From contig NW_005434664.1 in assembly GCF_000315625.1 (NCBI RefSeq), positions 1,077,438 to 1,141,437 on the forward strand: a DNA stretch of 64,000 nucleotides, written 5' to 3'. The stretch is from Guillardia theta CCMP2712 (taxonomy: Eukaryota > Cryptophyceae > Pyrenomonadales > Geminigeraceae). Under the pieces are notes generated by a model. That model did not search any database, was not told the DNA's origin, and worked only from the letters and a program-made list of their open reading frames with translations. Shown one piece after another: positions 55,301 through 64,000 of the stretch (positions within the stretch are counted from its first letter, which is position 1; each line of letters starts with the position of its first letter). A program made the translations under genes and the position numbers.

Positions 55301-57700
55301 CCCTACTGATTGTTTTACAGTTTCACTATCTCACTCACCGATTACATCTCTGATGCTCGAGAAGGAGTCACTTGGACGAATGTTTGTCTCTCCCTCTGCT
55401 GTCCACTTTTGATATCCCCTCAGATCTTTCCACGATCTCAAGAGCCCTCGACCGCCTTCCCTGTCGGACGCGCGGGACATTCTGCTGTATACTCGGAGAC
55501 GTGCAGTGTCGGGGCAGGGGCCGAGCAAGCGAGCACAGCAAGCGAGGCAGACAAGCTCGTCTATCCAGGCATCTTCCTGCAGACCCCCTGGTGCCGGGGG
55601 CAAGTTCTCATCTATGGTTGGACTTCGATCGAGAGGAGAAGGGGCAGGTTGACATGCAAGACAGGAGGCGGCACAGAAGCTGCAATTGAGAGCTGGCATC
55701 CTGCCTACCCTGACGGGTTTCTAGGAGATATCTGGTTGTACAACATTTCGTCAGAGGTGATCAGCCCGTGAGTGTCTTCTCCTCTACCTCTAGCTTGCTC
55801 TTAGTACACGCAGGGTCAACTACTCTACTAACGCCCCCTTTCCTGCTCGGAGAAGTGACGCGACCCTAGTCTTGCATGAGGATATGATCGTACCATCCTC
55901 TGCTCTAGCCCCGCCTCTCTTGGTTGACGTGCATCGTAGATCTTGTATGGAGGTCGAGGTTCTGCGTCGGACTGTCTCAACTCTCTGTGTGGAGATGCTT
56001 GGACTCTAAATGTGAACCCCCTTTGTATCTTATCTTCTATCCCCAAGAATTCTCTACATGCACCTGGTTACACAAGTTGCGTGGGTGCAGGTCTCAGGTG
56101 CTGGCTCCTGTCCTCCTGCCTGCTCAGCTCATGGCGTGTGCGAATGGGGATACTGCGTGTGCGACGTCGGGTTCCTGGGGGTCACGTGCGAGCAGCAGCA
56201 ATGCCCGAACTCAAGGTTAGCAGAGGATAAAAGGCGGAGGGAGAAGGGAGGACGAGGGCATGACAGACAGCTGAAATGTTCAAGTGCAAATCTCATTGGG
56301 TCGTGCAGATGCGTGTACGACTATCGTAACCACGTCAACGATTGTCTTCTGTGCAGCGGCAACGGAGTCTGCAATGCGAACGCGACCTGCATCTGCGATG
56401 TGGGATGGAAGGGGGAGGACTGCAGGTTAGACAACTAATTTGCACAGCAGCTATCCTCGTGCACATCTTCATGACGTGGCTGTCTAGTATCCTGCACTGT
56501 CCGGGTGGATGTTCTGGTCACGGGACCTGCAAGCTGGTACGGACCTTTCCTTCTTCATGGCCTCCCCGGCAGTCGACTATCTGCTCTGCTAGAGCGCACA
56601 CCCATCTTACCTATTCTGGCAGGGAGGCGTGTGCGACTGCGATGAAGGCTTCGGGGGACCGGTAGGAAGTCATGATACGAGAGGGTGGCAGCAGAGACGA
56701 AGTGTCAGAGGGCGTGATAGAGTCTCTCACGACGGGATGCACAGGACTGTTTTGTAGCATTCTGCCCCAGCAACTGCACAGCGTGGACAGATGGCATCGA
56801 CTCGGGTTTCAGAGGTGTGCCCTTCTGCTTCGTCCCTTTCGACTCTCCTTCACCCCCTCACTCTCCCCTGCTTCACATTCCAGCAGGCTTTAGGGTTTAG
56901 TAACAGCATATGACTTTTGCTCAAAATTCCTACAGGCGACTGCGATGTCGTGCGAGACCCACCTTGCTGTGGCATCGAGCCAGACTGTATTCGAACCTCC
57001 TCCTCTCCAAACCCTTGCACAGGTCTCTCCTCCTTCATCCAACTCAATTCGCTTAGACCATGGCAGCGCGAGCAACTGGATACGACACGACGCCTGCCCA
57101 CAAGGTGAGAGGAAGCTCTTTCAAAGGTCTCAGCCTAAGGGGGCGGACAGGTTGAGGCTGTATGCTACTGCGCCGACGACTTCACTGGCTCGGACTGTGG
57201 GTCAAACATTGCTGATGTCATCATCGCTTCCAAGACATCGTGAGACGCACTCAACCACTAATGTCTGTACGACAGCTCAAAATCCTTATATCCCCTTCAT
57301 TCACTGCAATTAAGAACCAACACTCTCGCGAATCTGCACAAGAATCACCGAGTTACCACGTCAGGCTTGTGTCTTAACCTTCCGAACCATTCGTTTCACA
57401 ACGGATGCGAGAGACTTGCTTGCCGAACCTTCCCTCAACTTACCCTGCCCTCGGTTGCCTGGTTCCGTTGACATGCTCGGTACCTGGACCTTCGTATCAT
57501 CAGCAATGCAGCGCACAGGAACACTATCCTATACGTCGCTCCGGTACTTGTCTGCCTGCTTCTCTGCTTCTTTCGCTTTTGCGATGAGATATTTCGCGCG
57601 TGTCATCTACAAGGTCAGGTTTTACATGGCACGTCTCATGCATCATGTTCACACCTCCCCCTGCTCGTAGGTTTCTAACTGATCTAGTTGGTGCTGGATG
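52389..57700 (+). CDS. Surface receptor-like protein: kelch, F5/8C lectin-like, EGF, TM
   Basis: A signal peptide (MLSNILASSMALLLLLHLPV, then CTAF) begins at 52389. Kelch-type blades follow: RSGHSAVVYTS with LMIVFGGKDAHDNFLNDVW, GRVGHTAALASVRL with VMTVYGGMSPNCSDFCSDLW, and FGQSVAVVGEDMYILGGYT with FLNDVWMTHL. An F5/8 type C (fucolectin-like) domain is split by two or more introns: LALGKHTTQSSTLAGGLSWY, DSQAWWQVDLGS, SNVTIFNSIEQPERLSNFYV and VQYIRIQLAGTDYLSLAEVE. EGF modules include CPPACSAHGVCEWGYCVCDV, CSGNGVCNANATCICDVGW and CPGGCSGHGTC. A last hydrophobic stretch (VAPVLVCLLLCFFRFCDEI) at about 57530-57590 is a likely transmembrane helix with a short tail. The protein probably binds glycans outside the cell. 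Exon edges, especially exon 1-2 and the 3' end, are approximate. Confidence 0.65.
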
Positions 57701-57747
57701 GAGCTGCACTGACGTCACCTTCATTTCATTTCCTCTCACTACCAAAC

Positions 57748-58628
57748 TCACTCTGCTCGAGTCGCCTCTGTTTTGGCTTCAATTCTGAGATCGGTCGCTT
57801 TGGCTAGCTCATGCTTAGCAGCCTACAACACATTAGTCATTCAAGAAGCATCACAAGTGAAAACCTTGACGTTATCCACAGATTTTTCAATGAACGCTGA
57901 AGCCTTGAATAATATTTGAATCAAAATTAGCACAAAGCGAAAATCTTCACCTCTGGCGGAACTTCGGCTTTGATTGCACTTTTCACCATGCTCTAAGACG
58001 ATGTTTGTCATTCCATGCGGACACTGGGAACTTATTGTGCGTACCCTCAAAAAATCAGAAGGTTTGTTGGGATCGACGACTTGGTTGACATCAGCGGCAG
58101 ACTTCATCTGTAGTCTTGCGTCTTTCTTTCTTGCGTCTTTCCCTAACACACGTATTAGCGTAATCATACTAGTCATGAAAATAAAGCTACCACGTACAAT
58201 TTCCAAGCTGCTCCAGCGAATGAATGATTCATAGTGGTAAGTGATGTGAGTTTGATACAAAAAAGCAGATGCAGAGAAAACCAACCTCGCTATGTTAGCA
58301 GCAGGGTTGACTTGCCACCACCTGTTCACATCAGCAGCTGATCTCTACAAGTATATCAGTGACCGGCCGTTGAATGAATGTGAATCAAGATAACCTGAGT
58401 CAGGAGTGTTTTTACATGATCTGTAGCCCCGAGAGTGTTGGAGTTGACAACTAAAAGGGAAAACGAATCACCATCATGCCCCGAGGCAACATAAAACAGC
58501 GAAAGTAAGCAGTCCGATCATAATGTCGCACGCAAAATTGCGAAGGACCAAGGCAGGCACTAGACAAGATCCTAACACTCACCGAGAACGAGACCTGCAA
58601 GGGTGCAAACCATCGGAACTATTTTCAT
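57748..58628 (-). CDS. Small secreted helical protein, unrecognised
   Basis: Rebuilt from seven or so tiny exons. ATG at 58628 opens MKIVPMVCTLAGLVL, which continues VVNSNTLGATDHVKTLLTQ after a phase-1 intron, giving a standard signal peptide. Next come RSAADVNRWWQVNPAANIA, a 10-nt exon (SLEI) and MKSAADVNQVVDPNKPSDFL. Then SMVKSAIKAEVPPE, ASAFIEKSVDNVK and AAKHELAKATDLRIEAKTEA, ending TRAE at TGA 57748-57750. All joins keep frame, with introns mostly of 40-90 nt. SAADVN occurs twice, suggesting an internal duplication. The product, about 128 residues, has no recognised family. The chain of tiny exons supports the model more than any one exon does. Confidence 0.55.
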
Positions 58629-58744
58629 CCAGCTACTCCAACTCGACAACGAGGAGCGGCATGCCTCTCGCTCTTCGCTCCTTCTCGTACCATGGCTGCC
58701 ACCTTCGGCCATGGCCATGGCACGCCTCTTCACCGAGGGACCAC

Positions 58745-59060
58745 ATCCCCACTTCAAGTGCTGTACGCCGCTCCGGCGTGGCTCCGGCCCAGGTTCCGGG
58801 GAGTCCGGCCCGGCCCGCTCCGGCCCGGGGACTCGGGACCGGGCTCCGGGGGAGGCTGAGTCCCGGCGGGGCCGGGGGAGGCTCCGGGGGCTCCGGGGCT
58901 CCGGCTCAGCGGGGCCGCACGGACTCCCGGCCACGTCTCAGTGGAGCAGCCGGGCCCGGGCCTCAGCCCGGCGGGGCCTGCCGGACCCGGGTGACCCGCG
59001 GGACAGGCCGGGATCAACGCGTCGCAGCCTCCGCAGTGTATCATGTGGCTAGCAGCCTCA
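58745..59060. other. GC-rich island between two genes
   Basis: GC-rich sequence of CTCCGGGG and GGCCCGG runs (CCGGGGAGTCCGGCCCGG) sits between the start of the secreted-protein gene and the 3' end of the PKA-R gene. It ends with ACTCACTGAGTCAAATGG, like other islands. Its open frames are treated as artefacts. It lies exactly where the missing second half of the PKA-R CNB-B domain would be expected. Confidence 0.6.
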
Positions 59061-59210
59061 GTTGAGTGATATGACTCAGACAACACTGAAACGGCAACTC
59101 ACTGAGTCAAATGGGGTCACGGGTGTAGAACATTGGATTGTATATACGCCCTGGCAAGCTGGGCATGTGTTATTCACTGAGTTGAACATCATGACGACAA
59201 TCGAATCGGT

Positions 59211-61231
59211 TTAAAATTTGAGAGTACGCTTGTAACAGTTCACGTTTCCGCTTTGAATAATGAAAAACTCATTTCCGACGTCTCCTTCCTGTAAAATGCG
59301 TGAGATAGCCGTCAAAGGCGTTAATCAATCATACCTGAATGATAGTTTCGCCTGGCTCAGCAGTCCTCAACTAACAAGAGTGGTCATTACTGCAGTTAAA
59401 CAAGAAGTTGAAATACCTTCATTGCTTCCGCGATCTTGAATTTCTCATATTGTGTCAACTCAGCTAGAAGTGAAACCTGCAGAATACAAAGTAAAGATCG
59501 CATCCTCTCCAGTTGTTCCTGGTTCCGAGTTAACCTTAGACAAGAATTGAAGACGATCGTTCATGTCTTGCTTTCCACTGTCAAAGAATAAGAGGAGGGG
59601 GCGACAGGCAAAGCCACGACAATGGTACCTCTGCATCATGATTTTGCGGAAGGTGTCTCGATCCAGAGCCCATGTCACGCACGACTGAATCAAATTGCAT
59701 CATTCATCATCTACCACTGTGAGATAATTTCCACCTGGGTTGTGCGAATGGTTGCGTTGCGAGGCTCTCCATGCAACAAGGCAAGTTCTCCAAAAGATCC
59801 ACCTACAAAGAAGTTCACAAAAAAACCTTGTTGATTGTCATGAAATGCCTGGTCCATATTCATTTACTTTGATTGGGTCCGAGCCCAGAGGTTTGGCCAA
59901 CAACACCTTGATGTGATACCTCTTAACTCAAAAACAAAAATACAAGCACTGCTTACATCTGCCTTTCCAGAATCCAAGATATAATAGTAATCACCTACAG
60001 ATTCCTCAGCAAACCCATAGACGACAAAATTGTTCGAACCATCATCGCCCTGTCGAATAATATCTTCTCCAGAATTGAAAGTTTTCTTCTCAAATGCTTC
60101 GATCACCTAGAATCCAACATGTGACGCAGCATTTAGACAACAAACAGATTTTACCGTTGTGCGCGCTTTTGGGTCCAAGTAAGCCAACAAAGCAGTTTTG
60201 GAAATATGCTACGACGACTTAAACATCCTATCAGATCTGGAAGACCATGCTGACCTCATCAAGGCGCTGGATTTCTTCTTCGCTCTTCGGGTACGATGGA
60301 GGAGTCCAACCATCTTCAATCTGTGTGATGTCAGAAAACCAACTTAAGACAGAAAGAAGGAACAGCACCAACCTGAGCTGCCTCCACGAATACTGTGCCA
60401 CGTCTCCCCCTGCAAGAATTATTTCACTGGGCACATCCCAGAACGGAAGAATATGTCAAACAAACCTCCTAACATTCGCAGGAGGTGGGGTTGGTGGTGC
60501 ATCATCTTCATTCTCTTCTTCGGGACCGTTCTGTTCCTGGTTGAACAGAGTAAATCATGAATCTGAACAACTATGGCGTACTTTCGCATCATCCGTGATC
60601 GCTTCTGGTAATTCGATAGACTTGTAAGATTCCTACAGAACTTAAGGTCGAGACAGAGTATGAAATCGCTTGCAGACCATGTTGCGCCTCAAGATCTCAA
60701 AAAGATTGCCGCAGAGCCTAGTGAAAGCGTCTCTGCTGAGAACAAGCAACGTGACTGTTCCAACAGCCTGCTCGATTGATCAAGGAGCTAAATCAATAGG
60801 AAACAGGGCACACCTTCACAGTTGCTTGTCGAGGCTTACCACTCAAAAGAGCAATCTCTCCAAAGAAATCACCTTGCGAGAGTTTGTGAACCTGAATACG
60901 TTCATTTCGGATTCCGCACAGCTTCAGCGCTTACCAGTGTTTCACACCATTCAGCTTGCTGGGGAGATGTTGGATGGTTTTCTATCAACCACCTTGCAAG
61001 CCATTTGAAAGGATCATCTGGTTGCTATCAAACAGTGAGTACTTGCGAGCCTCAAGACAGGATGGGATCTTACTTGCACACACATGTCCGTCAGTGCTCT
61101 GGACAAAACAGGAACAACGGTGGACTCAAGATATTCTTTTACTGCTTCTCGTCTTGTAACATTCGAAGAATCGGCTGCGCAGAAAATTGGAATTATCCAC
61201 ACAGCAAAACGTTCCTACCTGATTGGGACAT
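59211..61231 (-). CDS. PKA regulatory-subunit-like protein, apparently permuted CNB-B
   Basis: PKA R subunits bind cAMP and restrain the kinase. ATG at 61231 (MSQSADSSNVTRREAVKEYL) opens an RII/DPY-30 docking domain (EYLESTVVPVLSRALTDM, QPDDPFKWLARWLIENHP). In-frame exons then give VHKLSQGDFFGEIALLSG, KPRQATVK, AVGTVTLLVLSRDAFTRLCG and LFEILRRNMESY, the C-terminal half of a CNB-B domain. An acidic Pro linker follows, then the inhibitor-site motif RRGRRGTVFVEA. CNB-A is next (LLAYLDPKARTTVIEAFEKK, SGEDIIRQGDDGDYYYILDS, GGSFGELALLHGEPRNATIR, WALDRDTFRKIMMQ). Last come SLLAELTQYEKFKIAEAMK and GDVGNEFFIIQSGNVNCYKR, the N-terminal half of CNB-B, with a stop four residues later at 59211. The phosphate-binding cassette of CNB-A is intact. 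Order and frame suggest a permuted gene, but rearrangement with loss of function, or misassembly, is possible. Confidence 0.75.
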
Positions 61232-61259
61232 GTTGGAGGTTTGAACAACTTCCTTGCAG

Positions 61260-61990
61260 AGGCAGATATTTCTGAGCGAAAAGTCAAAAGGGAACGAAGA
61301 AAGGCAAATTGCTTATAAACTGCATCAACTTTTAGCTATTTCCCAGCAATGAGATGTTCACTTTTGACTTGCCCTGATCATACAAGACCTAGTCTTGAAG
61401 TATCCTAACACATGTTATCTTCAAGGTGTTCATGTCCTTTCATCTATACTGAGATGCAGTGAAATCTTCCATACTCGGGAAAAGAAGTTTTCGAATTCGT
61501 TACATCTCAAATTCTGAGGTTCTTGCCACCTCTGTTTCATTTTCATACATGCCCACACGTTTGACTGGCATCATCCGACTCTTGCCCATTTACATCCCTC
61601 CACCGCGGCTCTGCACACCCTACCCCTATCCTTCCCCAGAATGGTACCCCTATCAATTACCTACACACCCACCCCAAGCCACTACCCTACCTGTGTACAC
61701 CCCTGAATCACAGGGGATAGACTAGGTCCTCTGGGCTTTGCAATCATCAAACAAGAGCCATTACAACCCCACCCCAATTCAGTCATTTCGCTATCAGGCA
61801 GTACAGGTCAAACTACCCCCTTCCTCTCGTCTAAAAAGGCCGATCCCACTGGCTAACGTCTCCAGGACCCCTACCAAAGCTTACTACGTCCCTCTATTGT
61901 GCCATAATCGATCCCATGTGGATCTACGGACCCCTTGATGTCCTTGGTTTAGGACTGGGTAGGTGGGTAGGGTGATGATTGGGTCAATGA
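61260..61990. other. Intergenic, C-run tract, no gene seen
   Basis: No exon is supported. About 61560-61930 holds C runs (CTACCCCTATCC, CCCACCCCAAGCC), the complement of GGGGTAG tracts. At 61955-61975 the strand sense flips to TAGGTGGGTAGGGTG, next to the first telomere-type repeats. Confidence 0.5.
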
Positions 61991-62006
61991 GGGCGATGAC
62001 ATTCTG

Positions 62007-62399
62007 GGTTTAGGGTTTAGGGTTTAGCCTAGTAGTTAGGGTTTCAAGTTTAGAAGAAGAGAAGGTCCAGCCATCATTGCCAGGAGAAGTCTAGCCCTGC
62101 CCGGCCACCGTGAGTGGCCGACTACATGTGGGGAGGGAAGGGGGGCTGGGAGGCTACGACACTTGGCCAAAAACAGGAAGGGAACCGGGCTCGGACTTAA
62201 GCAGGGCCCGGAACTTCCGTTGAACACTGAAAATATCATCTAATACGGAAGCACTGAACTGGGCCTAAGGGCTCATAGGACAACGAAGGGCCAACCTCTC
62301 AAGGCTGGGAACCCCTTTAGACGGATAAATAGGCGAGAGATGAGCAGAGAGCATTAGTTCTTAGCTAACACATTCTCGATTAACAGTCTAATAAACTCA

Positions 62400-62430
<31 letters not shown>

Positions 62431-62952
62431 GGGTTTAGGACGACGGCCTTCAAGTTGGTAAAGAGCAACGAGGACTGTGACCGTAAATCAAAAGGGAAGC
62501 CTCAAAAGCAAGCAACTAGGATCAGCATGGCAGGGACGGAGAAAGGACACACGAGACAGCTGGAAGAGGGTTTGGGGTTCAACGGTTTAGGGTTTAGGGC
62601 CTCAGCATGACGAGGAGAGGAGCCCGAGCAGCGAGGAGCAAGCCCAAGAGCCCCAAGGGCAGCAGCAAGGCGCTGGATGGCTGGAGCTCAGCGACATCGA
62701 CAGGATCACCATGGAAGCAGCGTCGCCGTCAGGGCCAAAGTCGATCTCCGACAGGGAGCTAGACAAGAGTATTGGCTTTAGGGTTTAGGGTTTAGGGTTT
62801 AGGGTTTAGGGTTTAGCGCCGTTATTTTCGGCAGGCGCCGTTATTTTCGGCAGCAGGCGCCGTTATTTTCGGCAGCAGGCGCCGTTATTTTCGGCAGCAT
62901 GGCTCCTTGCCAGGTGTAGGGGAAGCCGCCAGGGTTTAGGGTTTAGGGTTTA
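62007..62952 (+). repeat. Interspersed telomere-type TTTAGGG blocks
   Basis: Short arrays of TTTAGGG (plant/algal type) occur at about 62007-62041, 62431-62439, 62586-62600, 62777-62815 (about five units) and 62931-62952. They are separated by non-repeat sequence with no gene I can support. An ATA/AAT trinucleotide run lies at 62399-62430. This is the usual look of a subtelomere. Confidence 0.85.
62816..62902 (+). repeat. Short satellite, 4 units of about 19-22 bp
   Basis: Four copies of GCGCCGTTATTTTCGGCAG, some followed by CAG. The unit looks related to the large satellite downstream: both start GCGCCG, contain TTATT and end in GGCA. It lies between two telomere-type blocks. Confidence 0.8.
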
Positions 62953-62955
62953 GGA

Positions 62956-63984
62956 GCGCCGGTTATTCCAGGCAGCGCCGGTTATTCCAGGCAGCGCCGG
63001 TTATTCCAGGCAGCGCCGGTTATTCCAGGCAGCGCCGGTTATTCCAGGCAGCGCCGGTTATTCCAGGCAGCGCCGGTTATTCCAGGCAGCGCCGGTTATT
63101 CCAGGCAGCGCCGGTTATTCCAGGCAGCGCCGGTTATTCCAGGCAGCGCCGGTTATTCCAGGCAGCGCCGGTTATTCCAGGCAGCGCCGGTTATTCCAGG
63201 CAGCGCCGGTTATTCCAGGCAGCGCCGGTTATTCCAGGCAGCGCCGGTTATTCCAGGCAGCGCCGGTTATTCCAGGCAGCGCCGGTTATTCCAGGCAGCG
63301 CCGGTTATTCCAGGCAGCGCCGGTTATTCCAGGCAGCGCCGGTTATTCCAGGCGGAGCGCCGGTTATTCCAGGCAGCGCCGGTTATTCCAGGCAGCGCCG
63401 GTTATTCCAGGCAGCGCCGGTTATTCCAGGCAGCGCCGGTTATTCCAGGCAGCGGCCGGTTATTCCAGGCAGCGCCGGTTATTCCAGGCAGCGCCGGTTA
63501 TTCCAGGCAGCGTCGGTTATTCCAGGCAGCGCCGGTTATTCCAGGCAGCGCCGGTTATTCCAGGCAGCGCCGGTTATTCCAGGCAGCGCCGGTTATTCCA
63601 GGCAGCGCCGGTTATTCCAGGCAGCGCCGGTTATTCCAGGCAGCGCCGGTTATTCCAGGCAGCGCCGGTTATTCCAGGCAGCGCCGGTTATTCCAGGCAG
63701 CGCCGGTTATTCCAGGCAGCGCCGGTTATTCCAGGCAGCGCCGGTTATTCCAGGCAGCGCCGGTTATTCCAGGCAGCGCCGGTTATTCCAGGCAGCGCCG
63801 GTTATTCCAGGCAGCGCCGGTTATTCCAGGCAGCGCCGGTTATTCCAGGCAGCGCCGGTTATTCCAGGCAGCGCCGGTTATTCCAGGCAGCGCCGGTTAT
63901 TCCAGGCAGCGCCGGTTATTCCAGGCAGCGCCGGTTATTCCAGGCAGCGCCGGTTATTCCAGGCAGCGCCGGTTATTCCAGGCA
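62956..63984 (+). repeat. 19-bp satellite, 54 tandem copies
   Basis: The unit is GCGCCGGTTATTCCAGGCA. The 1,029 bp equal 54 units plus three extra bases, found as GGCGGAGCG (about 63350) and GCGGCCGG (about 63453). One unit has GCGTCGG (about 63512). The near-identity indicates recent homogenisation. The array ends at GGCAAGCACTTCCC near the window edge. Confidence 0.95.
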
Positions 63985-64000
63985 AGCACTTCCCAGTGGA

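Noticed and set aside
58523-59086. Open frames across the GC-rich island on both strands
   Set aside because: Composition artefact. The region also interrupts the minus-strand gene pair and has no domain.
59211-59560. PKA-R gene simply truncated by the GC-rich island
   Set aside because: Truncation alone does not explain why the exact missing half of CNB-B, in frame and with good splice sites, lies upstream in the same gene. Permutation or a compound rearrangement fits better.
62816-63984. CRISPR-like array
   Set aside because: The units are contiguous tandem repeats without unique spacers, in a eukaryotic subtelomere.
1-64000. tRNA and rRNA genes
   Set aside because: I looked for TTCRANYC-type T-arms with matching acceptor stems and for conserved rRNA cores and found none that I could support by eye.

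Overview
This is a nuclear segment from an intron-rich, flagellated alga with a secondary plastid. A cryptophyte such as Guillardia theta is my best inference, but I could not check it. Genes are broken by very short GT-AG introns, often 43-52 nt, on both strands. A plastid THF1/Psb29 precursor starts with a signal peptide whose predicted cleavage point is followed by Phe, as in red-lineage complex plastids. Two IFT56 genes imply cilia. Telomere-type TTTAGGG repeats and a large satellite at the right edge imply a subtelomeric position. Most genes below were rebuilt by hand from splice signals, so exon edges are approximate unless argued in the entry.

Layout, left to right. 0-2.4 kb: the 3' end of a hypothetical gene and a short single-exon gene with a TATA box. 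2.6-6.1 kb: IFT56 copy 1 (minus). 7.7-9.3 kb: a zinc-finger/RING protein. 9.5-10.7 kb: a ubiquitin-like-domain protein (minus). 12.6-13.8 kb: a PRA1-family membrane protein. 14.0-16.0 kb: a coiled-coil protein (minus). 16.7-17.5 kb: a very GC-rich island. 18.1-20.0 kb: a Cys-rich protein. 20.3-20.5 kb: a 31-bp minisatellite. 21.4-25.4 kb: a 1,236-residue caspase-fold protein. 25.5-26.2 kb: a weak gene with a long CTC microsatellite. 27.5-30.9 kb: IFT56 copy 2 (plus), divergent from copy 1. 31.3-32.1 kb: a weak hypothetical gene. 33.4-35.1 kb: a protein with sixteen Lys-rich heptads. 35.1-37.8 kb: a patatin-like lipase with an EF-hand inside the catalytic domain (minus).

38.5-39.7 kb: a coiled-coil gene. 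40.3-41.5 kb: a METTL21-like methyltransferase. 43.6-44.5 kb: an RWP-RK protein. 45.6-47.2 kb: a coiled-coil gene of many small exons. 47.4-49.0 kb: a GNAT acetyltransferase (minus). 50.5-52.0 kb: THF1. 52.4-57.7 kb: a kelch/F5-8C/EGF surface receptor. 57.7-58.6 kb: a small secreted helical protein (minus). 59.2-61.2 kb: a PKA regulatory-subunit gene (minus) whose second cyclic-nucleotide-binding domain appears circularly permuted. From 62.0 kb: telomere-type blocks and satellites, ending in 54 copies of a 19-bp unit.

The genes do not form a pathway or operon. Loose themes are ciliary function (IFT56 twice) and signalling (PKA-R, EF-hand lipase, caspase fold, ubiquitin-like and RING proteins). 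Two dispersed sequence types fill the intergenic space. One is GC-rich islands carrying a conserved AT-rich motif with the core TTTACTCAAAGTTAAGTTAA. The other is G-run tracts built on GGGGTAG. The strongest candidates for something new are the permuted PKA-R gene, the island/motif family, and the EF-hand split of the patatin domain.
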